From Smittium mucronatum (lineage: Eukaryota > Kickxellomycota > Harpellomycetes > Harpellales > Legeriomycetaceae), in assembly GCA_001953115.1 (NCBI GenBank), contig LSSL01004782.1:1-29560 (forward strand): DNA of 29,560 bases, in the 5' to 3' direction. Both the position numbers and the translations under genes were made by a program. This document shows positions 13,001 through 22,027 of this stretch, piece by piece (position 1 is the stretch's first letter; every line of letters begins with the position of its first letter). The notes beneath the pieces are model-generated. The model saw only the letters and a list, made by a program, of their open reading frames with translations. It made no database searches and was not told the origin of the DNA.

Positions 13001-13580
13001 AATCAAAATATACTAACCCAGTAAAAAAGCTAATTTTTATAAAATATGCCCTTTAAAAAATTGTGCTTAATAATTAATTATTTCAAGTTATAAATTGGGC
13101 GAAATTTCATGTAGGTCAATTGGAAATAAGTGAAATTCCATGTAACTGGCTATAAATGTCCAAAGATTAATAATATAAGAGCTAGTTCACAAAAGGTCGA
13201 AATTTCATCATTTCATTTCACAAAATGTCGAATTTTTCCTGGTACGGAATTGAAGTGCTTTTATTCGCTATTAAACCATCTCAAAAATTATTTTGCTTAC
13301 GTAAATCTAATTTACGAGTAATTTACAACGATTCTACCCAATAATTCCGGCTTTTTTATGACGTAGAGTTGAAATAAAACTTCTTATTTTTAACGTTTTT
13401 CATGTTTGAAATATTTCATCTCTTCTGTTTGTATAATTAACTGTTTTAATTGGTTTGGCTAAATAATTTACACAACAGAATGTAAATATTATCAATCTAA
13501 TGATAAAACTTACATTAATTATTTTAGTCGATTTTTGAAATAAAAGATATGTAAGAAAACATAAATATTTTGAAAACTTG
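10020..13580. other. AT-rich gene-free spacer
   Basis: No supportable gene. A (TA)n tract lies near 10314-10330 and a C-run near 12474-12489. Short plus-strand and minus-strand frames (for example 11852-12046, with a hydrophobic C-terminus) have the composition expected of chance ORFs in A/T-rich DNA. Around 13.09-13.26 kb several variants of GAAATTTCAT recur, suggesting degraded repeat DNA. Confidence 0.5.
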
Positions 13581-13581
13581 C

Positions 13582-13612
13582 TCTTTTTTTTTTGTATCAC
13601 AGAATTTTATTG
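13582..13612 (+). repeat. solo copy of T-run plus GTATCACAGAATTTTATTG module
   Basis: A T-run followed by GTATCACAGAATTTTATTG. Close relatives occur at 22028-22058 (plus) and 22969-22999 (minus), where they form an inverted pair. The consensus over three copies is T-run, then G-N-A-T-M-A-C-R-GAATTTTATTG. No partner arm was found near this copy. Confidence 0.4.
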
Positions 13613-13690
13613 TAAGATAACGTCATTAAAAACTATACTAAAAAAATTTGAAAAAAAGAAAAAGACGTATAGAAAAGACTATTATCTTAA

Positions 13691-13783
13691 CTACAATAAG
13701 CTCCTCTGCCGGACTACCGGCTGCGTACCTACGGAAAAAGGGTTCAATCTACCAACCGAAAGACCCCCCTGGCATTGCTTCAA
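13691..13783 (-). mobile_element. diverged LINE 3' tail (copy B)
   Basis: On the minus strand the frame beginning PAYLKQCQGG and ending VVRQRSLL-stop (TAG at 13693-13691) resembles the C-terminal tail of the LINE ORF at 28866 (PAPLNQCPRG ... LERQRGVG-stop). About a dozen extra codons follow the Q-C pair, so this copy is either a different subfamily or carries an insertion. DNA-level resemblance is clear at GGCATTGCTTCAAG against GGCATTGGTTCAAG. Upstream on the minus strand (13.79-14.2 kb), open but mutually conflicting frames suggest more of a decayed element. This is the weakest match of the four tails. Confidence 0.5.
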
Positions 13784-14260
13784 GTAGGCTGGATGACTGA
13801 GGTTACGTGCGGTCATTAATTAAGCTCTTTGTCAATAAAAAACAGTTCATTGAAGCTATTGAGCTCCTAGTCAGAGCCTACTTCTAACAGGATTAATAAA
13901 ACTAGGCTCCTACCCAAACGTGGGATTGATCGACATGGCTTTCCTACAAATAGCTGTTAGACGCTGAGATCCGTCTGACTGTTGAACGCTGGACTTGTGC
14001 ACTAGAATATGTCTCAGCTGTGCTAAACGATCGGTTCCTCCTGTTTCTAGATGGTCCTCCTCTGGCATCGCTGTCCTCCGAATCGCTGTGCGCTATCTCC
14101 ACTACTCCCAACCAAGAATAGTACAACGCTGTGTAAAATTTTAGTCTAGTGTACTTCGAAAAGTACACTATTAAGCCCCTAAACCACGACAAGCTATTTC
14201 ACTCTTAGGGGATTTTGAAAACTTGTGCAGTAATAAAAAATCCCCCCAAAATTCTTCGAG
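13784..14260. other. G+C-richer island, probably decayed mobile element
   Basis: About 480 bp with clearly higher G+C than the flanking DNA. On the minus strand two frames are partly open. One (about 14192-13944) contains VEIAHSDSEDSDARGG and an Arg/Ser-rich stretch, but its apparent start and its conflict with a second protein-like frame argue against an intact gene. The island abuts a LINE tail (13691-13783) and is rich in inverted repeats, so I read it as repeat-derived DNA. Confidence 0.4.
14147..14170. repeat. perfect 10-bp hairpin with CGAA loop
   Basis: TAGTGTACTT, loop CGAA, then AAGTACACTA: a perfect inverted repeat. It is followed by further inverted repeats: CCCCTAA (14176-14182) with TTAGGGG, and GGGGATTTT with AAAATCCCC (to about 14247). 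The TTAGGGG block can pair with either neighbour, so the two larger stems are mutually exclusive. Confidence 0.7.
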
Positions 14261-16121
14261 AAACACTATTTGGCAGGTTCTCTGTAAAAAAAAAAACAAA
14301 TTAAAATAATTTTAAGCAAATAAAATTTCGGAATTGTTTATTAGCGAATAAAAAGTTTTACATCCCGCTTATGGAAATATTCGACGTTTTGCAAACTAGC
14401 TCATAATATAATGATTTTGGTTGGACACCCGATAATCAATAAAAGTCCAACTCGTTCTAGTAAATAAAGTTCAGTATTTTTATCAAAAATGAACTTTTCA
14501 GCCGACAATAACATGTATTCGTTAAGTTGAAAAATTTCTGTTAATAATAAACAATATTTTTCTTTAAAAATTCAATTTTTTGAGGTTTGGTGTTAATAAA
14601 TTTGTAAAGAATCACACAGATATTATTAATGTAATTCAGCTAATTTTAGGAAAATATTTTCAATATTTTTTCTTGTATTTTTTTATTTATAATCGAAGAA
14701 AAAAAATGAAAAAATTGATTGATTGTCTAGATTTTATAATAGATATCAATAATGATCCTTGTTATTTATGGAATTCCCTAAGAAAATTTCTATAGCTTGT
14801 AAAAATTGAATTTTAAAATATGTTTATCCTTTTTTTTCCCGTATTTAAAGCCGAGATAATCAAATCAAAATGTTTTCTTTTCTAAACAATACCCTTCATT
14901 ATACCCTATAAAATTTTTGTTTCAAATTTGAAATAAACAATAAAAATTATATGAATTAAATTTATAAAATTTACTGGTGTTGAGACGAAAGAGATCTGCT
15001 AAAAAATTGGGCCTTTTTTGAACAAGTTAATAAATATAAACCCTTAAATTCCAGTAATATCTCAGTATAATAATTTCTTTCATAAGCTCAAATTTCAATT
15101 ATGGAAATGAATTCCAAAATTCTTATTTTTTTTAAAATTTGGAAATAATCAATTATTATTATTATTATTTTGAAACAGGCTCAAAATACTATTATTTCGA
15201 AAATCTTAAGGATATTTTTTTTAGATTTTATGGAGCTATTTGTAGTTTTTTTCTGTTTTTTTTAAAAAACTTTTTATAGAAGAGTGGGCAAAATATTAAA
15301 GTTTTATTTATAAAATGAAAATTTGATTATTTTATTAATAAAACAGCCATTTCAAAAATTCAATAGATTAATTATAAATTGTTTTTGATAAGGGGATAAT
15401 GTTGGTGGGTGGAATGAAAAAAATGCATTCGAGGAAAATTTCTAAACGAAATAGTGTATTTTGATACTATTAAATAATAAAAAATAGTTTTACATGTTGA
15501 TAATTGGAGATATTTTTTTAAACTTATTTTTGAGATTGATTATTATATAATTTAGGAATATAAATCGGGCACAAATGCTTTAAATATATATAAAAATGTG
15601 GATTTATCCTTCGAATTAGCATTGGTGGGTGGTTGGGGGAGTTTATTATACTTTCAGTTTAGAAGGAACCAGCCGAAAATTTTAAAAAGATATGAATTAA
15701 ACTTGAATGTAATTATGAATGGGAGTTGTTCTTTTAATAATGAAAATACGAGCAGTGGTTTTGTTAATGATTTAAAGCAAACTTAAAAATTAAAATCCTT
15801 AAAAAAGAAACAAGAAATATATATTTTTATTGACGTAATTACAATTCAAGTAAAATTATTTGGGTCATAATCACTTGTTTGTTTTTAGCTTATTTTTCAA
15901 TATAAAATTGGGGTTTAAATAACAGGGTGAAGAAATAGTTTAAAATTAAAAAGACCGCAATTCAGATATTAAAATTCTAATGAAATTGAATAAAGTTTTA
16001 TTTGAGTAGGAAATTATTTGGTGAAAAATAAATAGAAATATTATTATCAGTTTTTCTTTATTTTTACCAACAAGAAACTTTGAGGGGAGTGGTATTGAGA
16101 GATGAAATTATATTTTATAAC
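14261..16121. other. AT-rich spacer without supportable gene
   Basis: Contains an (ATT)n microsatellite near 15151-15170 and mostly A/T-rich sequence. A 62-codon plus frame at 15598-15786 starts at GTG, lacks a usable ATG and has no recognised domain, although its composition (LALVGGWGSLLYFQFRRNQP) is less biased than chance frames here. It might be part of an exon but cannot be supported. It is convergent with the BMT6-like gene. Confidence 0.4.
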
Positions 16122-17262
16122 TCAAAGTCTTCTGTATAAACGAACAAAATACCTCATGTTTTCAATTGGTAATTTGTAAGATAGAGAGGAGTGGTATCGG
16201 TACCACTTGGAATCATTGGAGTAGATAATATCAAATTTCGATTTTAAGGAATCAAAGAACGTATAGGACATGTATCGATTCTTACCAACAGATATTTGGG
16301 AGAAAGAGCCAGCGGAATCAACAAGCTAATACGAGAAAGGAAAAAATAATAATGATCAGAATGGTTTAAAATAAAGAGCTTTGAGAATAACAGAGTACTG
16401 GATTAAAATTACTAGAAATAAATTTCCTTTTTGGATATTGTTGGTTATTAGGGATATGAATTGCATTGCTTTAGATTTATCAGAAAAGAGTTCATTGAAC
16501 ACAAACATGCAAGTAACGAGGTTTGCCCGAGAAATAGAATTAGCTATTTTCTCGTTTGGTTCAAGCAAATTACTAATGTCATGTTGGAAATCAATTGTTT
16601 TGAGATCTAAACTATATTCTTGGCGGATCAAATTTTCAAGCTTCAAGGTAACAATGTCCCAATCAACATAGTCTTGCAATACAAGCTTTATTCCACTAAC
16701 TTGGCTGCTATTCTCGTTATGAGTACTGGGATTAGACGTTTTAGAGTCTGAAAAAATATCATTCAGAACACTAGTAATACCCAGTAATTCACTTCCTGGA
16801 CCTGAACCCAAACAGTAAATATAAGCATTAGTTTGGGTCAACACTGATATGATTTCTGGTATCTCCTTGAGTAGATTGTAATAACAAAGGGCGCGCCTAG
16901 GGGCATATACAGCTGAATAAGCAGATAAATTCTCAGGATCAGTAAATATCGAATCAAAATCTCGATCAAAAAATGCAGTTTTTATGCTCCTCGTCCTCGA
17001 TTCCAGATCATCGGTGCCAAAAATATCGGAAAAAGTTGAATTCAAAACATCCAAAATCTCTGGAGAGAATTAAACAATAGGATAACATTTAAAAAATTAT
17101 AATAAAAAATATTTATCTTTCAAATTTGAATGCTTTTATTAGTGGATTTATAATGAGCTAGTAATTACATGGCCGTTTACTTTGTTCGCTTTGGAGGGAG
17201 AAATTTGAAGTCCCAGCGGGTGAAACTACTGTTCGTCTAGTGCTTTTTTTCGATTTATTCAT
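16122..17262 (-). CDS. BMT6: BMT6-like SAM-dependent 25S rRNA methyltransferase, 3 exons, 310 aa
   Basis: Predicted S-adenosylmethionine-dependent methyltransferase of the PF11312 family; the yeast member Bmt6 makes m3U on 25S rRNA in ribosome biogenesis. Exons on the minus strand: 17262-17181, 17059-16413 and 16325-16122. Introns are 121 nt (GTAAAC...CCAG) and 87 nt (GTAATT...TTAG), and the frame is kept across both. The start ATG at 17262 gives a basic N-terminus (MNKSKKSTRR). A start near 17054 would be a TTG just inside exon 2. Landmarks are Y-A-P-R-R-A-L (residues 79-85), the SAM-binding loop LGSGPGSE (111-118), a FVFNELF segment, VDSAGSFS at the start of exon 3, and the C-terminal MRYFVRLYRRL, typical of this family. 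Length fits the family. It is divergent from RPB9. Family assignment rests on remembered motifs, and exact substrate specificity is inferred. Confidence 0.8.
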
Positions 17263-17601
17263 TATGCTAGATTTTTTTACGGATGAATCGAAAAGGGTTG
17301 GTTATTTTGATTCTTTATGGCAAAATGGTTAAAATTAATTTTTTTTAGCTATAATGGATTAATACTTTTCCGATGGCTTTTAGGATTGTTGGAATAAAAT
17401 ATATGGCAGTTTTTTCTATAACGATCTACCAATAATTGACTTTAGAATTATTTTACATTATATTTTGGCCAATAGTTTTTAACATGTTGATATTTTTGGT
17501 AACTGAGAATTTATTAAAATATTACTGGTAGTTTAAAAAAAATTAAGCGAATAGAAATGTGCAACTGAAGATTTATGAATGGAGTTACTAATTATTGATT
17601 T

Positions 17602-17751
17602 TTATTCACTAAGAGTATTTATTGGCAATTCAAAAAGTTTCAGCAAATTAACTGGTGGAATTGGATTTTTAAGCTGCGAATAAGAAATAGCATCTAATTT
17701 AGCAAAAAGAGCCGAGAATTTTATTAAAAAAGGGCATGAATTTTGCAACAT
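17602..17751 (-). pseudogene. MPP10-like fragment, 49 codons
   Basis: A minus-strand ATG ORF of 49 codons containing LFAKLDAIS, then NPIPPV and a later ELP. This order resembles the conserved block of the U3 snoRNP protein MPP10, where LFxKLDALS is followed by a PKPP segment and then LP. The rest of MPP10, in particular the basic C-terminal half, was not found downstream, and the frame stops at TAA (17604-17602). A strong donor-like site follows the codons of MMNFEVQM on the same strand (exon edge about 17891), but I could not join it in frame to this ORF. It is therefore a fragment, a decayed duplicate, or a chance resemblance. If real, it lies in the shared upstream region of BMT6 and RPB9. 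Confidence 0.25.
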
Positions 17752-17958
17752 ATGAATATAATAACTAGAAATATAAACTTAAATCTGAACTTTTAAACCC
17801 TTAATTTCTCAAAAAAATAATTTGGTAATCTCTCTCACTAAAATTTAAGCGCCAAATTATTATTTTTTTAATTTTTTTTGGATATCTTACCATTTGTACT
17901 TCAAAATTCATCATCGACTCATCTCTTTTCGAAAAAGAATTAGGCGAGATTCTAAATA

Positions 17959-18424
17959 ATGTCTAGTTTTAAATTTTGCCCCGAATGGTATGTGAATTTC
18001 CTCGATTTTAGCTTTTATTTCACTTTAAGTTCAAGTCTAATTCAATTTCCCCTTGTCGCTTTGTACTATCTTTGTGTTTTCATTTTAAACTAATACGGTT
18101 TGTAGCAGTAACATGTTGTATCCTCGCGAAGAGAGGAGCATTAAACAGTTACTGTTTGCTTGCAGAAACTGCGATTACCAGGAGAAAGCCGATACAAACC
18201 TCGTTTACCGCCACGACGTCATTTACGTTCCCAGTGAACAGACGATGACGGTGAGTGATTTGAGTTCGGATCCGACTTTGCCCCGAACCAATTTGATTCC
18301 ATGTCCGAAATGTGGTCATGAGGAGGCTGTGTACTTCCAGTCCCAATCGCGCCATCCCGATACGCGTATGACTCTGTATTATGTTTGCTGCAACCCCAGT
18401 TGCCAGTACCGATGGACTTCTTGA
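17959..18424 (+). CDS. RPB9: RNA polymerase II subunit RPB9, 2 exons, 115 aa
   Basis: RPB9 is the small two-zinc-ribbon subunit on the lobe/jaw of RNA polymerase II and supports elongation, transcript cleavage with TFIIS and fidelity. Exon 1 is 17959-17987 and exon 2 is 18106-18424, with a 118-nt GTATGT...TAG intron containing a CTAAT branch-like motif close to the acceptor. Splicing builds MSSFKFCPEC-SNMLYPRE, restoring the first zinc ribbon. Ligands are C7, C10, C29, C32 (CRNC), then C76, C79 (CPKC), C104 and C109 (CCNPSC) for the second ribbon. The family-typical SDPTLPR (64-70) and FQSQSRHPDT (87-96) are present. Length is slightly below the human and yeast proteins (about 122-125 aa). 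The acceptor is a TAGCAG tandem: the second AG would delete Ser11 only. Divergent from BMT6, convergent with the GCN20-like gene. Confidence 0.96.
17988..18105 (+). other. RPB9 intron with TAGCAG tandem acceptor
   Basis: Phase-2 intron starting GTATGT. The branch-like AAACTAATAC lies about a dozen bases before the acceptor. The boundary reads TGTAGCAGTAAC. Using the first AG (18104-18105) gives C-S-N-M-L-Y-P, which keeps the usual spacing after the second zinc cysteine. Using the second AG (18107-18108) gives C-N-M-L-Y-P, one residue shorter. Confidence 0.85.
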
Positions 18425-18818
18425 ATTCCACATTTTCAAAGTCTTTTTTTATTTTGGAAGGGAAATCGCAAGCAAATCAGTCTTAATCGATTTGCTGGAT
18501 TGTTTTAATACTTTCCATATCCTTGATTTATGGGTTCAATGTAATCCATCTCTTTGTAAGTTAAAATTTCGTTCCATTTTTACAAAATTCGAGAAAAAAA
18601 AGGATTTTATGTGATATTTATTGATTAAGGTAGATGTTTGTTAGTTACTAATTCTTGTTCTACCACTCTTTGGTTTGGTTAATAGAAATTTTAATTTTAA
18701 TTCTCTAGCCTAAATAGGATTTAAATGAATTTTGAAAAAAAAAATAAAAAATCTTGAAGAGTGAATAGGGTTTATTAAGTGCATTATCAAAAACCAGTTA
18801 TTAAAAGCTTGATAAAAG
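18425..18818. other. RPB9 / GCN20 convergent 3' intergenic region
   Basis: About 390 bp between two converging genes. It must contain both polyadenylation regions. A/T-rich blocks with AATAAA-like words lie near 18.73-18.75 kb. No gene is seen. Confidence 0.6.
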
Positions 18819-21800
18819 CTATCGTTTTATTTTTTTTACGTACGAATCCACATCACCATCCCATCTCACTAGAGTTTTATCCTTTTTGAAGACGTAGAAT
18901 GTATCGGCAACTTGTTGGAGGAAGTATTGGTCATGAGAAACCAAGACGACGCATCCCTCAAAAGTCTTGAGGGTCTTTATGAGCCCAGAAATTGTAGGCA
19001 TATCTAAATGGTTTGTGATTTCATCCAGCAGTAGCAAGTGGGGTCTTTCAATAAGCATCATGGCCAGAGCAAACCTGGCCTTTTGGCCTCCCGAAAGCGT
19101 TTTGATCGGCTGGGTTGCGTAGTTTCCAGAGAGTCCGAACGAGCCGAGGTATGCTCGTGCTTCTTGCTCGCCATCGATGACCGGTCGCTGCTCGTTCAGC
19201 GATACGGCGGTTTTGGCAGGTCCGTACTCAGCCAGAATCTTTGAAACGCCGCTAATTTCAAGCTGCGAGTAAATGTCGACAAAGTGTTGGTCAAAATGCC
19301 CAACAATGGCTCTTGAATGCGTTTCGATTCTCCCCCGCGTTGGCAACAAGTTACGTTTAATCAGGTTGATAAGCGTTGATTTGCCGCATCCGTTGGGGCC
19401 AAGGATACCCACTCGCTGCCCGATCTCCAAGTCCATGGACAGGTTTTTAATGACTAGGGTTTCTGGCTGGTACCCAAAACATACATCGAGTAACCGCACT
19501 AAATGGCCTGCTTGGCGCAAAGGTTCTGGTTGAGGAATATCGATAGTGACTTCTTTCTCAGGTCTCTCTAATTCCACCTGAATTCTGTTTGAGGTGTGGT
19601 ATCCAGCTATAATTGGATTCCCATTCCAATTTCCACCGCCAAACCCCATTTGAAATAAGAAATTAGGTGATATGTAGAATAGATTTGATTTTCTAGTTGA
19701 ATTAAATGGTTGCAGGTCCAAAAAAAAAAAAAAAAGAAAACTTACCAAAATAACTGACTTTCCAGCGTTTTCCGTCTTCGGTCTTTTCAGCACCCAACCT
19801 TTCCAACTTTTTTTTCCGGGAAGCGACCATCCCGAGCTTTTTGTCGTCGCCAGTAGCTTTAGCATGCTTGATACCCTTTTGTATAGACTCATTTAAATGC
19901 TTCTTTTTGCGTTCAATTCCTTCGTAAATGAACTCTTTCTTCTTTCTGAGATCCTCAGAGATTTTCAAGTATGCATCGTAGTTTCCGGAATAGTAATGCA
20001 GTTTTTTGTCCTTAATCAAGATGGTTTCTTTTGATATTTGGTTCAGGAACTCTCGGTCGTGCGAAACAACTACTAGGGTAACGCCTTCAAGGGATTTTAG
20101 ATATTTAGTAAACCAAACTATGGCGTGCAGGTCGAGGTGGTTAGTTGGTTCATCCAGCAGTAGTATATCGGGTTGGATGAACATGGCTCGGGCCAAAGAA
20201 ATCCTCATCCTCCAGCCACCAGAGAAAGTGGACACCGGTTGTTCCTGCAAATCGAGATCAAATCCCAAAGAATCTAAAATTTCGTGAGCCCTGGCATCCT
20301 CATCCTCAGAAGAAATCTAATTTATAGCCAAAAGTTGAATAATGTGTAAAAAAAAAAAGAGTGCTGTAAGAATAGTTGAATAATTGTTAGTTACTTGCCT
20401 GGGTGAGTTCCTTGTACTTTTCGTCCAAAATCATATTAGCTACTTGAGAGTCAGACTTAGTATTGTTTTGGTAAAACTTGTTCGTAATATCGGAAAGAGC
20501 ATTCTTCTCCCTTTCTAAAGCCACCTTTCTAGCATCTTGGCCTCTTCTCCCGGTCCTGAAATTAGCCAGTTTTTGGGCTTGAAGAATCTCTTCGTTCGCG
20601 GTAGCAGATAAATAACTATCTATTATACTCTTAAGCACTTCAGGACTTGAATTGAGTCCGTGTTCAATTTCTGTTGAAGTTTAATAGATTAAATCTTGTT
20701 ATGAAATTTCAGTTAAAAAAGATTGAAAAAAAAAAGAGAGAAGCAACAAAATATATAAAGCAGGCAGTCGATATCTAAAACAAAAGCGAAGAATAAATTT
20801 AAGATAGATTGAATACCTGATATGGTTGATAAAACTCTAGTCCTTTCTTCGTCAGCATCGAGAACAGTTTGCAAAACAGTTCTTTCGTCATCGTGGACTT
20901 CGAGCTGTTCTACATATTGGACTCTAATGTTTTCAGGGAACCCAAGCAAAGTTTTTTTAGCCATACAATTCAATAGAGCTAATTTTTTTTTTTTTTTAAG
21001 AAAAAGTAACATTTTAAGGAAATACAAAAAATATTTGAATTTTTTATAAGTATTGGAGGTGAGGGGGGAAAAGTTTTCAGTAGCTTACTAGATTTTCCAG
21101 TACCGTTCCTTCCGATCAGGCCATAATGGAAACCCTCCTTTAGCTGCAAATGAGCGTCTTCCAAAAGGATAGTGTCGTTTACAATTATATTGACGTCTTT
21201 GAGATTAACCTAAATATAATATTAAGGGTAAATAAAATTTCAAAGATATAAAAGAAAGTTACTTTTAAAGATTGAAATAAAATAAAAAGTGAAACATAAT
21301 ATAAAAAAACCTCATTCAAGTTTGTAATCAAAGTCTCAGTATGGAATCTGGAGGATTGTGAGAATGCAACTATTTTAGGAGCAGAAGGGGCAGAAGATTG
21401 GGTGTTTTGAGGATCTAAAATAGGCTTAATTTGAGGTTTTGGGTTTGAAGAGTCATCATTAAAGGTTTTTTCGACATTTTTAGGGGTTGGCTTAAAGGGA
21501 AGTGATTTTTCAACAACAGAACTTTTGAGATTTGAAGTTGGTTTATTTAAAATGCTGGTTTTAGGAGGAATGATGGTGGCGGGGATGTCAGATTCAACAA
21601 ACTTTAAGTCAAAGAATTTATCCAAAAGAACATCAAGTTGAGGCTGTTCGAGGCCAGCATCAAGGAGGAAAGATTCAGTAACTTGCTTTAAATCGGCGAG
21701 TTCAGAGCTACTGTCACCAGAGCTTTTGTAAAGCTCCTCGAGGTACTCTTTGCCTTCAGGACCTAGGTTTTCCAGTACATCCTGAGGGATAGAAGTGAAT

Positions 21801-21832
21801 AGTTGGGAAGAGTTAAATTTAGAATTAACCAT
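18819..21832 (-). CDS. GCN20: GCN20/ABCF3-type ABC-F ATPase, 6 exons, 811 aa
   Basis: Cytosolic ABC-F protein without membrane segments. Gcn20 acts with Gcn1 on ribosomes to activate the Gcn2 kinase in amino-acid starvation. Exons on the minus strand: 21832-21311, 21209-21089, 20978-20817, 20670-20399, 20316-19746 and 19606-18819. The N-terminal region (1-170) has the acidic helical character of the ABCF3/Gcn20 Gcn1-binding domain. ABC1: Walker A GRNGTGKST (207-215, codon of T215 split by intron 2), signature FSGGW (390-394), Walker B LLLDEPTNHLD (411-421) and VSHDRE. A charged linker follows, then ABC2: Walker A GPNGCGKST (619-627), LSGGQ (720-724), Walker B LLLLDEITNHLD (740-751) and VSHDQY. 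ABC2 has Ile746 where the family usually has Pro. Intron 4 is GC-AG (CAG/GCAAGT). The donor of intron 1 (GTTTTT) is weak and the intron 5 acceptor is the least certain junction. It is somewhat longer than the yeast and human homologues (about 710-750 aa). Confidence 0.93.
20317..20398 (-). other. GC-AG intron (intron 4 of GCN20-like gene)
   Basis: On the minus strand the exon ends CACCCAG and the intron begins GCAAGTAAC. It ends AAATTAG before ATTTCTTCTGAG. Joining at GC keeps the frame (ELTQ / ISSEDEDARA). The nearby GT four bases inside would give an immediate stop with the only good acceptor. CAG/GCAAGT is the standard context of GC-AG introns. Length is 82 nt. Confidence 0.85.
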
Positions 21833-22027
21833 TCTTTTGAATAAATTGAAGACACAAATTCCGGATTAAATCAAAAGGGTGCAAAGGTGACTTGCATTTA
21901 TATATGAACGGAAATCATCTGTGCTTAATTGAAGAGTCGGATGTCAAGTTGCATACATATTTACATGAAATCTAAACTGTGGGTTTGTGCCCACTGCAAA
22001 TCAAAATGCCCAAACTTATATAGTGGT
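21833..22027. other. upstream region of the GCN20-like gene
   Basis: Immediate 5' flank of the GCN20-like ATG (21832, minus). No clear TATA-type element or other motif could be assigned. It contains no gene. Confidence 0.4.

Noticed and set aside
13736..13760. GGGTTCAATC as a tRNA T-arm
   Set aside because: No acceptor stem, D-arm or anticodon arm can be built around it; it lies in a LINE-tail relic.
13944..14192. 82-codon minus ORF with Ser/Arg/Asp-rich text
   Set aside because: A competing minus frame is equally protein-like, the apparent protein is low-complexity, and the island looks repeat-derived.
15598..15786. 62-codon plus frame near the BMT6 3' end
   Set aside because: Starts at GTG with no ATG, no recognised domain, no supported splice partners; recorded only as an uncertain open frame.
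18149..18439. Antisense open frames opposite RPB9
   Set aside because: Shadow frames of a strongly conserved coding exon; no independent motif.
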